Translations under genes and position numbers: made by a program
Assembly (NCBI RefSeq): GCF_027924145.1
Contig: NZ_BRVP01000005.1
Span: 62,001-126,000, forward strand
Source: Neptunitalea chrysea
Lineage (GTDB): Bacteria > Bacteroidota > Bacteroidia > Flavobacteriales > Flavobacteriaceae
Length of the DNA stretch: 64,000 bases
Reading direction: 5' to 3'
In this document: positions 34,072 through 42,597 of the stretch, in pieces
Layout: each line of letters starts with the position of its first letter
How positions within the stretch are numbered: position 1 is the stretch's first letter
Notes under the pieces: generated by a model
Told to the model about the DNA's origin: nothing
The model's database searches: none
What the model saw: the letters and a program-made list of their open reading frames with translations, nothing else

Positions 34072-34218
34072 ATGGCAAAAATATACTCTAAAGAAGAATC
34101 ATTTCAAATGGAATGTGTGGCACCTAAAAAAGAAACAATTTCTCTTTTATTAAGCTATTCTAAAGCTTTGAGAATAGTAGAACATAAAAACATTCAGTTT
34201 AAATCTGTTTTAAACTAG
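34072..34218 (+). CDS. Conserved-looking 48-residue protein downstream of the ECF sigma factor
   Basis: Short frame from ATG 34072 to TAG 34218: MAKIYSKEESFQMECVAPKK at the start, then a helix ETISLLLSYSKALRIV and a basic end HKNIQFKSVLN. It is cytoplasmic with no membrane segment. Its position right after the sigma gene, ahead of a shared terminator, and the protein-like composition support it as real. I recall similar short proteins after sigma genes in other Flavobacteriaceae but cannot verify that here. A role as sigma regulator is conceivable, not shown. Confidence 0.7.
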   Translation: MAKIYSKEESFQMECVAPKKETISLLLSYSKALRIVEHKNIQFKSVLN

Positions 34219-34227
34219 AAAGAAATT

Positions 34228-34265
34228 AAAAAAGGCATTCAATATTTTATTGAATGCCTTTTTTA
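34228..34265. terminator. Bidirectional terminator between convergent genes
   Basis: Perfect stem AAAGGCATTCAA (34231-34242) with TTGAATGCCTTT (34250-34261), A-rich before and T-rich after on the plus strand. It serves the sigma factor operon and the converging thioredoxin-like gene. Confidence 0.92.
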
Positions 34266-34290
34266 ATATGATAAGCTTATAAATTTTTAT

Positions 34291-35427
34291 TTATTCGCTT
34301 ATTATATTTTTATTTTCTACACCAAGATTTTCAGCAATAAGTGCTTCTAAATCTTTACCATATTTATTTTTCTCAATAATAGCACCTTTACTGTCTAGTA
34401 AAAGAGAGGTAGGCATAAATCTAATTTTATAAGTTTTTGCAGCTTCTTCAGAACGTACTAGAGGGAAAGTTAATTGATCTACGTCAATCGCTCTTTTCCA
34501 AGCTTTTTCGTCTCTATCTGTAGAAATAGAATAAATGGTAAAACCATCTTTTTTATATGCATTATATAACTTTACTAAATTAGGATTTTCTTTTCTACAT
34601 GGTTGGCACCACGAAGCCCAAAAATCAATCATAGTTACCTTTTGCTTCACATCATTAAGAGACAGTGTTTCTCCTGTAGGGGTAATTCCATTAACATTAG
34701 GAGCAATGCTACCCACACCAGTTCTCTTTATTTCGGCTATACTTTCCTGAATTTTTTTCCCTGTAGGAGTTGATTTAACTTCATCAGTTAATCCATTAAA
34801 CATATCAATCATCATTTTCTGATCCTCTGAATTTCCACTTGGTCCAGGTACTAAACGTCGGTCAATTATCATTGCGCTTGCAAATGAGTTTGGATTATTT
34901 TTTATAAAGTCAATATTAAAATCATTTACATTTTTTCTAATACTTGATAATTTTTCTTGCAATTTTTGAAGCCCTAAAGTATCATGCTTTTGGTTTAGAA
35001 TATTAGCAGTATTACTAAGATTTCTAATGCTATCATCGGCAGCATTAGATCTTGTGAATATTTTAAAAAAATCATCGTTGTATGGAGTTCCTCCAAATTT
35101 TGATTGATAAAGAGAGTCTTTTCTAAATTCAATTTTTAGATTACCTGATTTTTCAACAATAATTGGTAAACCGCCTTGAACGCTATCTACCAAAATAAAT
35201 CCCATTTGTGGATATGTTGGGTTCATATCCATTATAAATTTGCCATTACTAACAACGGCAGTGTCTAATGTAATAATTTTATTTAATGTGTCTTTTTGTT
35301 TTAGATAAACGAATGTTCCGTCTGAAACACCTTGAGCATTAGCTTCTATATGAAAGCTTCCGTTATTATTTTTACAGGAAACCATAGTGACTAATGCAAT
35401 TGAAATTACGAATAGAATTTTTCTCAT
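34291..35427 (-). CDS. Thioredoxin-like lipoprotein (DUF4369 + TlpA/AhpC domain)
   Basis: Envelope protein of 378 residues. The lipobox MVSC places the lipid on Cys18. A DUF4369-type N-terminal domain (about 24-120), a helical linker, and a thioredoxin-fold domain (about 240-370) follow. The redox motif WCQPC has Cys274 and Cys277 in DFWASWCQPC, with the cis-Pro region in IRFMPTSLLLD. It should reduce disulfides or peroxides in the periplasm. It is monocistronic, with a TACATTTG promoter core at 35447-35454 and a terminator shared with the sigma factor operon. Confidence 0.92.
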   Translation of the reverse strand: MRKILFVISIALVTMVSCKNNNGSFHIEANAQGVSDGTFVYLKQKDTLNKIITLDTAVVSNGKFIMDMNPTYPQMGFILVDSVQGGLPIIVEKSGNLKIEFRKDSLYQSKFGGTPYNDDFFKIFTRSNAADDSIRNLSNTANILNQKHDTLGLQKLQEKLSSIRKNVNDFNIDFIKNNPNSFASAMIIDRRLVPGPSGNSEDQKMMIDMFNGLTDEVKSTPTGKKIQESIAEIKRTGVGSIAPNVNGITPTGETLSLNDVKQKVTMIDFWASWCQPCRKENPNLVKLYNAYKKDGFTIYSISTDRDEKAWKRAIDVDQLTFPLVRSEEAAKTYKIRFMPTSLLLDSKGAIIEKNKYGKDLEALIAENLGVENKNIISE

Positions 35428-35446
35428 TATTTAGTGAATTAAAGAA

Positions 35447-35454
35447 CAAATGTA
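35447..35454 (-). promoter_or_regulatory. Promoter -7 element of the thioredoxin-like lipoprotein gene
   Basis: TACATTTG on the minus strand matches TAnnTTTG and is 19 bases before the ATG. Confidence 0.45.
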
Positions 35455-35469
35455 TTAGTTAAATGGTAA

Positions 35470-35504
35470 AAAAATGAAAACCCTCTTTTATTTAAGAGGG
35501 TTTT
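35470..35504 (-). terminator. Terminator of the small outer-membrane barrel gene
   Basis: Perfect 11-bp stem AAAACCCTCTT (35477-35487) with AAGAGGGTTTT (35494-35504), followed by a T-rich tract on the minus strand. Confidence 0.92.
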
Positions 35505-35526
35505 AACATTTATATTCAGATTTATT

Positions 35527-36027
35527 TTAGAATTGATATCTAACACCTAAGGCGATATCTGGTCCAAAATTATCATTTCTCCAACTGTCAGAATCAAAGT
35601 AAAGTTCTGGTCTAAAGTCTAATGAAATTAATAATGGAATATCAAAGTTATATTCAATACCTATGTCGCCTGCTAAAAAAGCAAAGGCTCCACTATTATC
35701 TCCGTCGTACCCATCCATTTCATTATCGTATGACCATGATCCTAATCCACCCCCTGCACCTGCATACCAATTAAAGCCATCATCAATATTCCATACCCAT
35801 TGGTATAGCGCTGAAACTTTAATGGCATCTACATAATTACTGTTACGCCATCCTAGATCGGCTTCCAATCTGTTAGTATTCTTTAAGGCTCTTTGGTAAG
35901 AAACTTCCCCTCCAAATCCATCATTATCTCCTAATCTTAAACCTAATGCATTTTTAGATATCTCTTGTGCTTGTCCACTTGTAATTGCTGCAACAGCAAA
36001 TACTAGTAGTAAAACAATTTTTCTCAT
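35527..36027 (-). CDS. Small outer-membrane beta-barrel protein
   Basis: Protein of 166 residues with a signal peptide ending SGQAQ (1-21) and alternating amphipathic strands typical of an eight-strand barrel. Visible features are NALGLRLGDNDGFGGEVSYQ, NWYAGAGGGLGSW and the C-terminal aromatic signature LGVRYQF that directs barrel assembly. There is no enzymatic motif. It is probably an OmpA/OmpW-like structural or adhesion barrel of unknown role. It has its own promoter core (36057-36064) and terminator. Confidence 0.88.
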   Translation of the reverse strand: MRKIVLLLVFAVAAITSGQAQEISKNALGLRLGDNDGFGGEVSYQRALKNTNRLEADLGWRNSNYVDAIKVSALYQWVWNIDDGFNWYAGAGGGLGSWSYDNEMDGYDGDNSGAFAFLAGDIGIEYNFDIPLLISLDFRPELYFDSDSWRNDNFGPDIALGVRYQF

Positions 36028-36056
36028 ACTTTTTTTTTAGTTTTATATTATGACTA

Positions 36057-36064
36057 CAAATTTA
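36057..36064 (-). promoter_or_regulatory. Promoter -7 element of the small barrel gene
   Basis: TAAATTTG on the minus strand matches TAnnTTTG, 29 bases before the ATG. It lies in the 64-base gap between divergent genes. Confidence 0.5.
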
Positions 36065-36091
36065 TGTGGTCTTACTGTAATAAGACGTTAA

Positions 36092-39001
36092 ATGAATCAT
36101 AATACTACACCCAAAAAATCTCAAAATAATCCTGAACCCCTTGTTATTACTGATAATTTGTATAAGTTGATGTATGCAACAGATGCTTCAGTATATGCCG
36201 AAAATCCAGTTGGGGTTTCCTATCCTAAAGATGCAGAAGAGCTTAGAGAGGTTATAAAATATGCGTTAGACAATAAAATAGGCATTATTCCAAGGGCTGC
36301 TGGCACCTCATTAGCAGGACAGTGTGTTGGTAAGGGGATTGTAGTAGATATATCCAAAAATTTCACCAATATTTTAGCTATCGATGAAAAAGCTAAAACT
36401 GTAACTGTAGAACCTGGAGTAGTAAGAGATGAGTTAAATCATGTATTAGAGCCTTATGGTTTATTTTTTGCACCCAATACTTCTACTTCTAATAGATGTA
36501 CCATTGGCGGAATGGTAGGTAATAATTCTAGCGGAACAACTTCTATTCAGTATGGAGTTACGCGCGATAAAGTTCTTGAAATGGAAATTATGTTGTATGA
36601 TGGAAGTACAATGAGATGCCGTCCATTACAGGAAAGTAGGTTACAGCATAAGATGAGTTTATCTACTACCGAAGGTCAAATTTATAAAGGACTAATAGAG
36701 TTATTGAATAATCCGATGGTACAAAGAGAAATTGAAAATCAGTTTCCAAAGGCCTCTATTCATAGAAGAAATACGGGTTATGCCGTTGATGAATTAATAA
36801 AAATGAAACCAATTAATCCTTCGGGGAAGGATTTTGATATATGTAAGCTTTTATCGGGTAGTGAAGGTACATTAGGTTTTACTACTAAAATTACATTACA
36901 ATTAGATGATTTACCTCCTAAGCGAAATGTTATGGTGGCAGCTCATTTTTATAGTATAGCAGACTGTTGTAATGCAGTACAAAAAGTAATGAAACACAAT
37001 TTGTATACCTGCGAAATGATGGATAAGGTAATACTCGATTGTACAAAAAATAATAAACTTCAGGCTGGTAATAGATTTTTTATAGAAGAAGATCCACAGG
37101 CCATTTTAATGATAGAAATTATGGCGGGCTCTAAATTAGAGCTTAGTAAAAAGCTAAGAAGTTTGTTAGATTGTATAGAAGATGAGACAAAAGCATATGC
37201 TTCACCCTGTTTATATGGAGAAGATATAGTAAAAGCCTTTGAGCTTCGAAAGGCTGGTTTAGGGTTACTTGGTAATATGGTAGGAGATAAAAAGGCCGTT
37301 GCATGTATAGAAGATACAGCAGTTGCTATAGAAGACTTGGCAAACTATATTCAAGAGTTTAGTTTGCTTATGAAAAAGTATAATCAACAAGCTGTTTATT
37401 ATGCTCATGCCGGTGCAGGAGAGCTTCATTTACGACCTATCTTGAACTTAAAGAAAGCTTCAGATGTTAAGTTGTTCAGACAAATTACTACCGATGTAGC
37501 GGCCTTAGTGAAAAAATATAACGGATCATTAAGCGGTGAGCATGGTGATGGAAGGGTACGAGCCGAATTTTTGGAGTTTATGATTGGGTCTAAAAATTAT
37601 GAACTTTTAAAAGAGATTAAAAATCTATTTGATCCTCATTTACTATTTAATCCGAATAAAATTATTGAAGGAGCTCCTATGGATACGTCTTTAAGAACTC
37701 AATATGGAAAGGAAGTTTCTGAAGTAAAAACCCTTCTTGACTTTTCTGACTCATTGGGAATTTTAAGAGTGGCAGAAAAATGTAATGGGAGTGGTGATTG
37801 TAGAAAATCTGATCAATTTAATGGGGTTATGTGTCCTAGTTACCATGCTACTAAGGAAGAAAAAAATACGACAAGAGCCAGAGCTAATGTTTTAAGAGAA
37901 ATTTTAATACACAATGAGAACGAAAATAAATTTGATTCACCTGAATTAAAAGAAGTTTTTGATTTATGTATTAGTTGTAAAGCCTGCGGTACCGAATGCC
38001 CAAGTAATGTTGATGCTTCGCTGATGAAAGCAGAATTTTTACATCAATATTATAAAAATCATAAAAGGCCTTTAAGAGATAAAATTTTGGCTCATAATTA
38101 TGATTATAATAAAATAGCTGCTGTTTTACCGGGTATTACAAATTACTTTTTTAAGAGTAAAACTTTTTCATCGGTTATAAAAAAAATATTGGGGGTTGCA
38201 CGTTACAGAAGCTTACCAAAAGTATATTCTTTTAACCTTAATAAGTTTAATGAACAGTTACAAGATACCTCAATAAGTTATAATAAAGTAGTTTTGTTTA
38301 TAGATGAGTTTTCTAGATACAATGATGTACTTGTAGCTAAAGATACGTTAGAAGTATTGTATAGATTAGGGTATTATGTGGAGTTGTACTATGGTGAGAG
38401 TGGAAGAGCACATATATCTAAAGGATATTTACAGGAGGCCAAGGAATTGGCTATAAGGAATGTAAAGAGTCTTAAAAATAAAGTAACTCCTAAAATACCA
38501 TTAATAGGAATAGAGCCTTCTGCAATATTAACATTTAGAGATGAATATATTAGGTTGGTAGAGTATGCTGATGATGCTAAAACATTGGCGGGTAACTGCT
38601 TTTTGATAGAGGAGTTTCTTGCTAAGGAAATCACCAATGGAACCATTAAAACAACAATGTTTACCGAAGAGAAAAAGCGTATTAAAATTCATGCTCACTG
38701 TTATCAAAAAGCATTATCCAATCAAAAAGTAACTTTTGATATGCTTAATATACCTGTTAATTATGAAGTAGCTATTTTAAATACCGGATGTTGTGGTATG
38801 GCAGGTGCTTTTGGATATGAGAAAGAACATTATGACGTTAGTATGAAGATAGGTGGACTTAAGTTGTTTCCGAAAATAAGAAAATCTGCACCGTCTTCAA
38901 TTATTGTAGCAAACGGAACTAGTTGTAGACATCAAATATATGACGGAACCGGAAGAATAGCATTACATCCTATAACAGTGTTTAAAGATGCGCTTTTGTA
39001 A
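36092..39001 (+). CDS. FAD-linked oxidoreductase fused to Fe-S/CCG domain (D-lactate or 2-hydroxyacid dehydrogenase type)
   Basis: Fusion enzyme of 969 residues. The FAD-binding type 4 domain (about 25-225) has IIPRAAGTSLAGQCVGKGIV and GGMVGNNSSGT. The FAD-linked oxidase C-terminal domain runs to about 545 and includes GELHLRPIL and SLSGEHGDGRVRAEFL. Two 4Fe-4S sites follow, one with CNGSGDCRKS/MCPSY (about 567-587) and one with CISCKACGTECP (about 627-638). A CCG domain carries HAHCYQKAL and NTGCCGMAGAFGYE near the end. Such proteins oxidise D-lactate, D-2-hydroxyglutarate or glycolate and pass electrons to the quinone pool. The exact substrate is not readable. Confidence 0.92.
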   Translation: MNHNTTPKKSQNNPEPLVITDNLYKLMYATDASVYAENPVGVSYPKDAEELREVIKYALDNKIGIIPRAAGTSLAGQCVGKGIVVDISKNFTNILAIDEKAKTVTVEPGVVRDELNHVLEPYGLFFAPNTSTSNRCTIGGMVGNNSSGTTSIQYGVTRDKVLEMEIMLYDGSTMRCRPLQESRLQHKMSLSTTEGQIYKGLIELLNNPMVQREIENQFPKASIHRRNTGYAVDELIKMKPINPSGKDFDICKLLSGSEGTLGFTTKITLQLDDLPPKRNVMVAAHFYSIADCCNAVQKVMKHNLYTCEMMDKVILDCTKNNKLQAGNRFFIEEDPQAILMIEIMAGSKLELSKKLRSLLDCIEDETKAYASPCLYGEDIVKAFELRKAGLGLLGNMVGDKKAVACIEDTAVAIEDLANYIQEFSLLMKKYNQQAVYYAHAGAGELHLRPILNLKKASDVKLFRQITTDVAALVKKYNGSLSGEHGDGRVRAEFLEFMIGSKNYELLKEIKNLFDPHLLFNPNKIIEGAPMDTSLRTQYGKEVSEVKTLLDFSDSLGILRVAEKCNGSGDCRKSDQFNGVMCPSYHATKEEKNTTRARANVLREILIHNENENKFDSPELKEVFDLCISCKACGTECPSNVDASLMKAEFLHQYYKNHKRPLRDKILAHNYDYNKIAAVLPGITNYFFKSKTFSSVIKKILGVARYRSLPKVYSFNLNKFNEQLQDTSISYNKVVLFIDEFSRYNDVLVAKDTLEVLYRLGYYVELYYGESGRAHISKGYLQEAKELAIRNVKSLKNKVTPKIPLIGIEPSAILTFRDEYIRLVEYADDAKTLAGNCFLIEEFLAKEITNGTIKTTMFTEEKKRIKIHAHCYQKALSNQKVTFDMLNIPVNYEVAILNTGCCGMAGAFGYEKEHYDVSMKIGGLKLFPKIRKSAPSSIIVANGTSCRHQIYDGTGRIALHPITVFKDALL

Positions 39002-39003
39002 TA

Positions 39004-39834
39004 TTATAATTTTCCGGTAACCGTAATTGCTGCTAGTAAATCTTTGTAATTCATATCTTTAAGTTCATCGTCTGAGTAGAAGGGACTTAACTTGTCTTCA
39101 GAGTAATGGTACAATTTCCATTTTTTATTACTATACTCTAATGCGGTAAGATTTTCAATCCAGTCCCCTGAATTAAGGTATAAGCAAGTACCGTTTTTAT
39201 TTACTTTTCTAACTAATTGTGGTTGATGAATATGGCCACAAATAACATATTTGTATCCATTATCTATAGCTAAATCGGCAGCCACTTTTTCAAAGTCGCC
39301 TACATATTTAACCGCTTTCTTAACACTATTTTTTATCTTTTTAGAAAGGGAGTATTTTTCTCTTCCCATTTTAACCAAACACCAGTTAATTAACTGATTA
39401 AGTAAGATAAGAAAATCATAGCCCCATCCACCTAATTTGGCTATCCATTTGGTATGTTGAATAGAGGCATCAAAAACATCCCCGTGAAAAACCCATGCTT
39501 TTTTTCCGTCTAAATCTAATACAGCTTTGTTAACAATAGAGATGTTCCCCATTTTAACATCAGTAAACTTTCTAAGCATTTCATCATGATTTCCGGTAAT
39601 ATAAATCACTTCGGTTCCTTTGGTTGAAAGATCTATTATCTTTTTAATAACCTGAAGATGTGATTTAGGAAAATATCTTTTTCTAAATTGCCATATATCT
39701 ATAATATCACCGTTCAATATCAGCGTTTTGGCATTAATACTGCTTAAATACGATAATAATTCATTGGCCTGACAACCGAAAGTACCTAGGTGTACATCAG
39801 AAATTACGGCAATATCTACTTTACGTTTTCTCAA
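39004..39834 (-). CDS. Metallophosphoesterase, LpxH-like UDP-2,3-diacylglucosamine diphosphatase
   Basis: Calcineurin-like phosphoesterase of 276 residues with all five metal motifs: ISDVHLGT, LNGDIIDIW, TGNHDE, FHGDVFD and CGHIHQPQ. The pattern fits LpxH-like enzymes that remove UMP from UDP-diacylglucosamine in lipid A synthesis at the inner membrane. A second LpxH-type gene elsewhere in such genomes may be the true one, so I give no symbol. No usable ATG is present before the first motif; the start is TTG at 39834 (or the ATT two codons upstream). Its stop lies 2 bases from the converging oxidoreductase stop. Confidence 0.88.
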   Translation of the reverse strand: MRKRKVDIAVISDVHLGTFGCQANELLSYLSSINAKTLILNGDIIDIWQFRKRYFPKSHLQVIKKIIDLSTKGTEVIYITGNHDEMLRKFTDVKMGNISIVNKAVLDLDGKKAWVFHGDVFDASIQHTKWIAKLGGWGYDFLILLNQLINWCLVKMGREKYSLSKKIKNSVKKAVKYVGDFEKVAADLAIDNGYKYVICGHIHQPQLVRKVNKNGTCLYLNSGDWIENLTALEYSNKKWKLYHYSEDKLSPFYSDDELKDMNYKDLLAAITVTGKL

Positions 39835-40002
39835 TGGAATTTGTTTTCAACAAAATACGGGCTATAATTTAACCAGAACATTAAGCACTAATTAAGAGTA
39901 GATTAGACTTTTGTTAAATTAAGGTGAACTTATTTTGTAAAAAGGTGTTTATGTTAGGTTTTATTTAATTTAAAAAGATTAGGCAAAAAAAATCGGATTC
40001 CT

Positions 40003-40010
40003 TATTTTCG
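40003..40010 (+). promoter_or_regulatory. Weak promoter core before aroC
   Basis: TATTTTCG, one mismatch from TAnnTTTG, 21 bases before the aroC ATG. Confidence 0.3.
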
Positions 40011-40031
40011 CTTACATTACAAATAATTAGC

Positions 40032-41093
40032 ATGGCAGGAAATGTTTTTGGAAACCTTTTTAGGTTGTCTACGTTTGGAGAATCGCACGGAGCTGCATTA
40101 GGAGGAGTAATAGATGGATGTCCACCAAATATAGAAATTGATTTAGAAGCTGTTCAAATAGAAATGAACCGTCGTAAGCCGGGGCAATCTGCTATTGTTA
40201 CACAGCGCAAGGAGCCCGATGAGGTTCGCTTTCTTTCTGGTATTTTTGAAGGTAAAACAACGGGTACACCTATCGGATTTGTTATCGAAAATACCAATCA
40301 AAAATCACATGATTATTCACACATAAAGGATGCTTACAGGCCAAGTCATGCAGACTATGTGTATGATCAGAAATATGGGGTTAGAGACTATAGAGGAGGA
40401 GGGCGTAGTTCTGCCAGAGAAACAGCTTGCAGAGTAGTAGCAGGTGCTATTGCGAAACAGGTATTGAAAGAGGTTAAAATACAAGCGTTTGTGTCTTCCG
40501 TTGGCCATATTACGATGGAAACTCCTTATCAGGAGGTAGATTTTAAATCAATTGAGGAGACGCCGGTGCGTTGTCCTGACATAGAAGTAGCTAAAAAAAT
40601 GGAAAGCTACATTAAAGAAATACGCAAACAAGGAGATACTGTGGGTGGAGTAGTAACCTGTGTGATACAAAATGTACCTGTAGGATTGGGAGAACCTGTT
40701 TTTGATAGATTACATGCAGAATTAGGAAAGTCAATGCTGTCTATAAATGCGGTGAAAGGTTTTGAATATGGTAGTGGCTTTGAAGGTGCTAAAATGAGAG
40801 GTTCTGAACATAATGATATATTTAATACCGATGGAACTACCATGACTAATTTATCAGGTGGTATACAAGGAGGTATTAGCAACGGTATGGACATCTATTT
40901 TAAGGTGGCATTTAAACCCGTAGCTACCATTATGCAAACACAAGATACGATAGATAAAGATGGAAATATAGTAGAAATGCAAGGTAAAGGTCGTCATGAT
41001 CCTTGTGTGGTACCACGTGCCGTGCCTATCGTGGAAGCAATGGCGGCATTGGTATTAGCCGATTACTACTTGCTTAATAAAACGTATAAATAA
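40032..41093 (+). CDS. aroC: Chorismate synthase
   Basis: Last enzyme of the shikimate pathway, converting EPSP to chorismate with reduced FMN, cytoplasmic. The 353 residues are the normal length. The three family signatures are visible: [17 protein letters not shown] (about 17-33), [20 protein letters not shown] (about 121-140) and the late [17 protein letters not shown] (about 319-335). No other aro gene is adjacent. The symporter gene follows after 36 bases and may be read from the same transcript. Confidence 0.97.
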   Translation: MAGNVFGNLFRLSTFGESHGAALGGVIDGCPPNIEIDLEAVQIEMNRRKPGQSAIVTQRKEPDEVRFLSGIFEGKTTGTPIGFVIENTNQKSHDYSHIKDAYRPSHADYVYDQKYGVRDYRGGGRSSARETACRVVAGAIAKQVLKEVKIQAFVSSVGHITMETPYQEVDFKSIEETPVRCPDIEVAKKMESYIKEIRKQGDTVGGVVTCVIQNVPVGLGEPVFDRLHAELGKSMLSINAVKGFEYGSGFEGAKMRGSEHNDIFNTDGTTMTNLSGGIQGGISNGMDIYFKVAFKPVATIMQTQDTIDKDGNIVEMQGKGRHDPCVVPRAVPIVEAMAALVLADYYLLNKTYK

Positions 41094-41129
41094 CCAACAA
41101 ATAACCAACACTAAATCAAATCATTATAC

Positions 41130-42434
41130 ATGAAGAAGCTCGCTTTACATTGGCAAATATTATTAGGAATGTTATTCGGGGTGCTTTTTGCACTTGGAAT
41201 GGTTCAATTTTCCTGGGGTCCTGATTTTGTAAAAGACTGGATAAAACCATTTGGAAGTATTTTTATCAATTCCTTAAAGTTGATAGCAGTTCCTTTAATA
41301 TTAGCTTCTTTAATTAAAGGAGTTTCTGATTTGAAAGATATTTCAAAGCTTTCTAAAATGGGGGGCAGAACGATTATTACCTACATAGTAACTACTGTTA
41401 TTGCCGTGTCTATTGGTTTGGCTATAGTAAATGTGGTAAAACCAGGAAGAACCATTACGGAAGAGACAAGGAATGAATTGTTAGAAAATTATAAGGGAGA
41501 TGCGGACAAAAAAATTGCAGATGCTGAAAAACAGAAGGAAACTGGCCCATTACAGGCATTAGAAGATTTAGTTCCGAGCAATATTTTTAAAGCTGCTACA
41601 GATAATGGTAATATGTTACAGGTTATCTTTTTTGCGATTTTCTTTGGTATAGGTTTAATTTTAATTCCGGAAGAACAGGCAAAACCTGTAAAAGCATTTT
41701 TTGACGGATTTAATGCGGTTATTCTCAAACTCATAGATGTTATAATGTTAGCGGCTCCTTATGGGGTTTTTGCGCTATTAGCTGCATTAATTGTAGAGTC
41801 ACCTAGTGCAGATTTATTTGTTTCGCTATTTTATTATGCCCTTTGCGTTGTGGGGGGTCTTTCTATTATGTTGGGGATATATGCAATCATTGTTTGGATA
41901 TTTACAGGTAAATCACCAGCATATTTCTTTAAAGGGATTTCACCAGCACAATTATTAGCTTTTTCTACAAGTTCTAGTGCTGCAACATTACCTGTAACGA
42001 TGGAGCGTGTAGAAGAGCATTTAGGAGTAGATGAAGAGGTGACTAGTTTTGTGTTGCCAATTGGTGCTACAATTAATATGGATGGAACTAGTTTGTATCA
42101 AGCGGTTGCCGCAGTATTTATAGCTCAAGCATTTGGTATGGATTTAGATTTTACTACGCAGTTAGGTATAATTGCTACAGCTACATTAGCTTCTATAGGC
42201 TCGGCGGCTGTGCCTGGAGCAGGTATGGTAATGTTGGTAATTGTTTTAGGACAGGCAGGTATACCAGCAGCTGGTTTAGCTCTTATTTTTGCTATAGACA
42301 GACCTTTAGATATGTGTAGAACAACCGTAAATGTTACAGGGGATGCTGCAGTGTCTATGTTAGTGGCAAAATCGGTAGGTAAACTACATACACCCAAGCC
42401 TAAAGAATGGGACGATAATTATCATCAGAAATAA
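41130..42434 (+). CDS. Dicarboxylate/amino acid:cation symporter (DAACS family)
   Basis: Integral inner-membrane transporter of 434 residues with the GltPh/DctA fold. Markers are the serine-rich hairpin STSSSAATLPVTMERVEEHL, the substrate motif GATINMDGTSLYQAVAAVFI, a second hairpin GSAAVPGAGMVMLVIVLGQA, and DRPLDMCRTTVNVTGDA, where the final Asp/Arg region sets substrate specificity. It couples uptake of glutamate, aspartate or C4-dicarboxylates to sodium or protons. An insertion of charged residues after the third membrane segment (about 110-140) is loop-like. Aspartate/glutamate versus C4-acid specificity is not decided. Confidence 0.94.
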   Translation: MKKLALHWQILLGMLFGVLFALGMVQFSWGPDFVKDWIKPFGSIFINSLKLIAVPLILASLIKGVSDLKDISKLSKMGGRTIITYIVTTVIAVSIGLAIVNVVKPGRTITEETRNELLENYKGDADKKIADAEKQKETGPLQALEDLVPSNIFKAATDNGNMLQVIFFAIFFGIGLILIPEEQAKPVKAFFDGFNAVILKLIDVIMLAAPYGVFALLAALIVESPSADLFVSLFYYALCVVGGLSIMLGIYAIIVWIFTGKSPAYFFKGISPAQLLAFSTSSSAATLPVTMERVEEHLGVDEEVTSFVLPIGATINMDGTSLYQAVAAVFIAQAFGMDLDFTTQLGIIATATLASIGSAAVPGAGMVMLVIVLGQAGIPAAGLALIFAIDRPLDMCRTTVNVTGDAAVSMLVAKSVGKLHTPKPKEWDDNYHQK

Positions 42435-42555
42435 TAAGCTGTATTTTGGGAATGAGATCTTTAATCTCTATAATCGATTATTGTGATGGTAGCAGAGAGT
42501 TATGTTAACAATGAAGTATCGCCTAATTTAGAATAAATAAAGATGGTTTTATATT

Positions 42556-42592
42556 AAAAAGAAACAAGAGGATGCCTTTTAGACATCCTCTT
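42556..42592 (-). terminator. Terminator of the DUF4139 gene
   Basis: Perfect 9-bp stem AAGAGGATG (42566-42574) with CATCCTCTT (42584-42592), then T-rich sequence on the minus strand, directly after the stop codon. Confidence 0.85.
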
Positions 42593-42597
42593 ACCTT

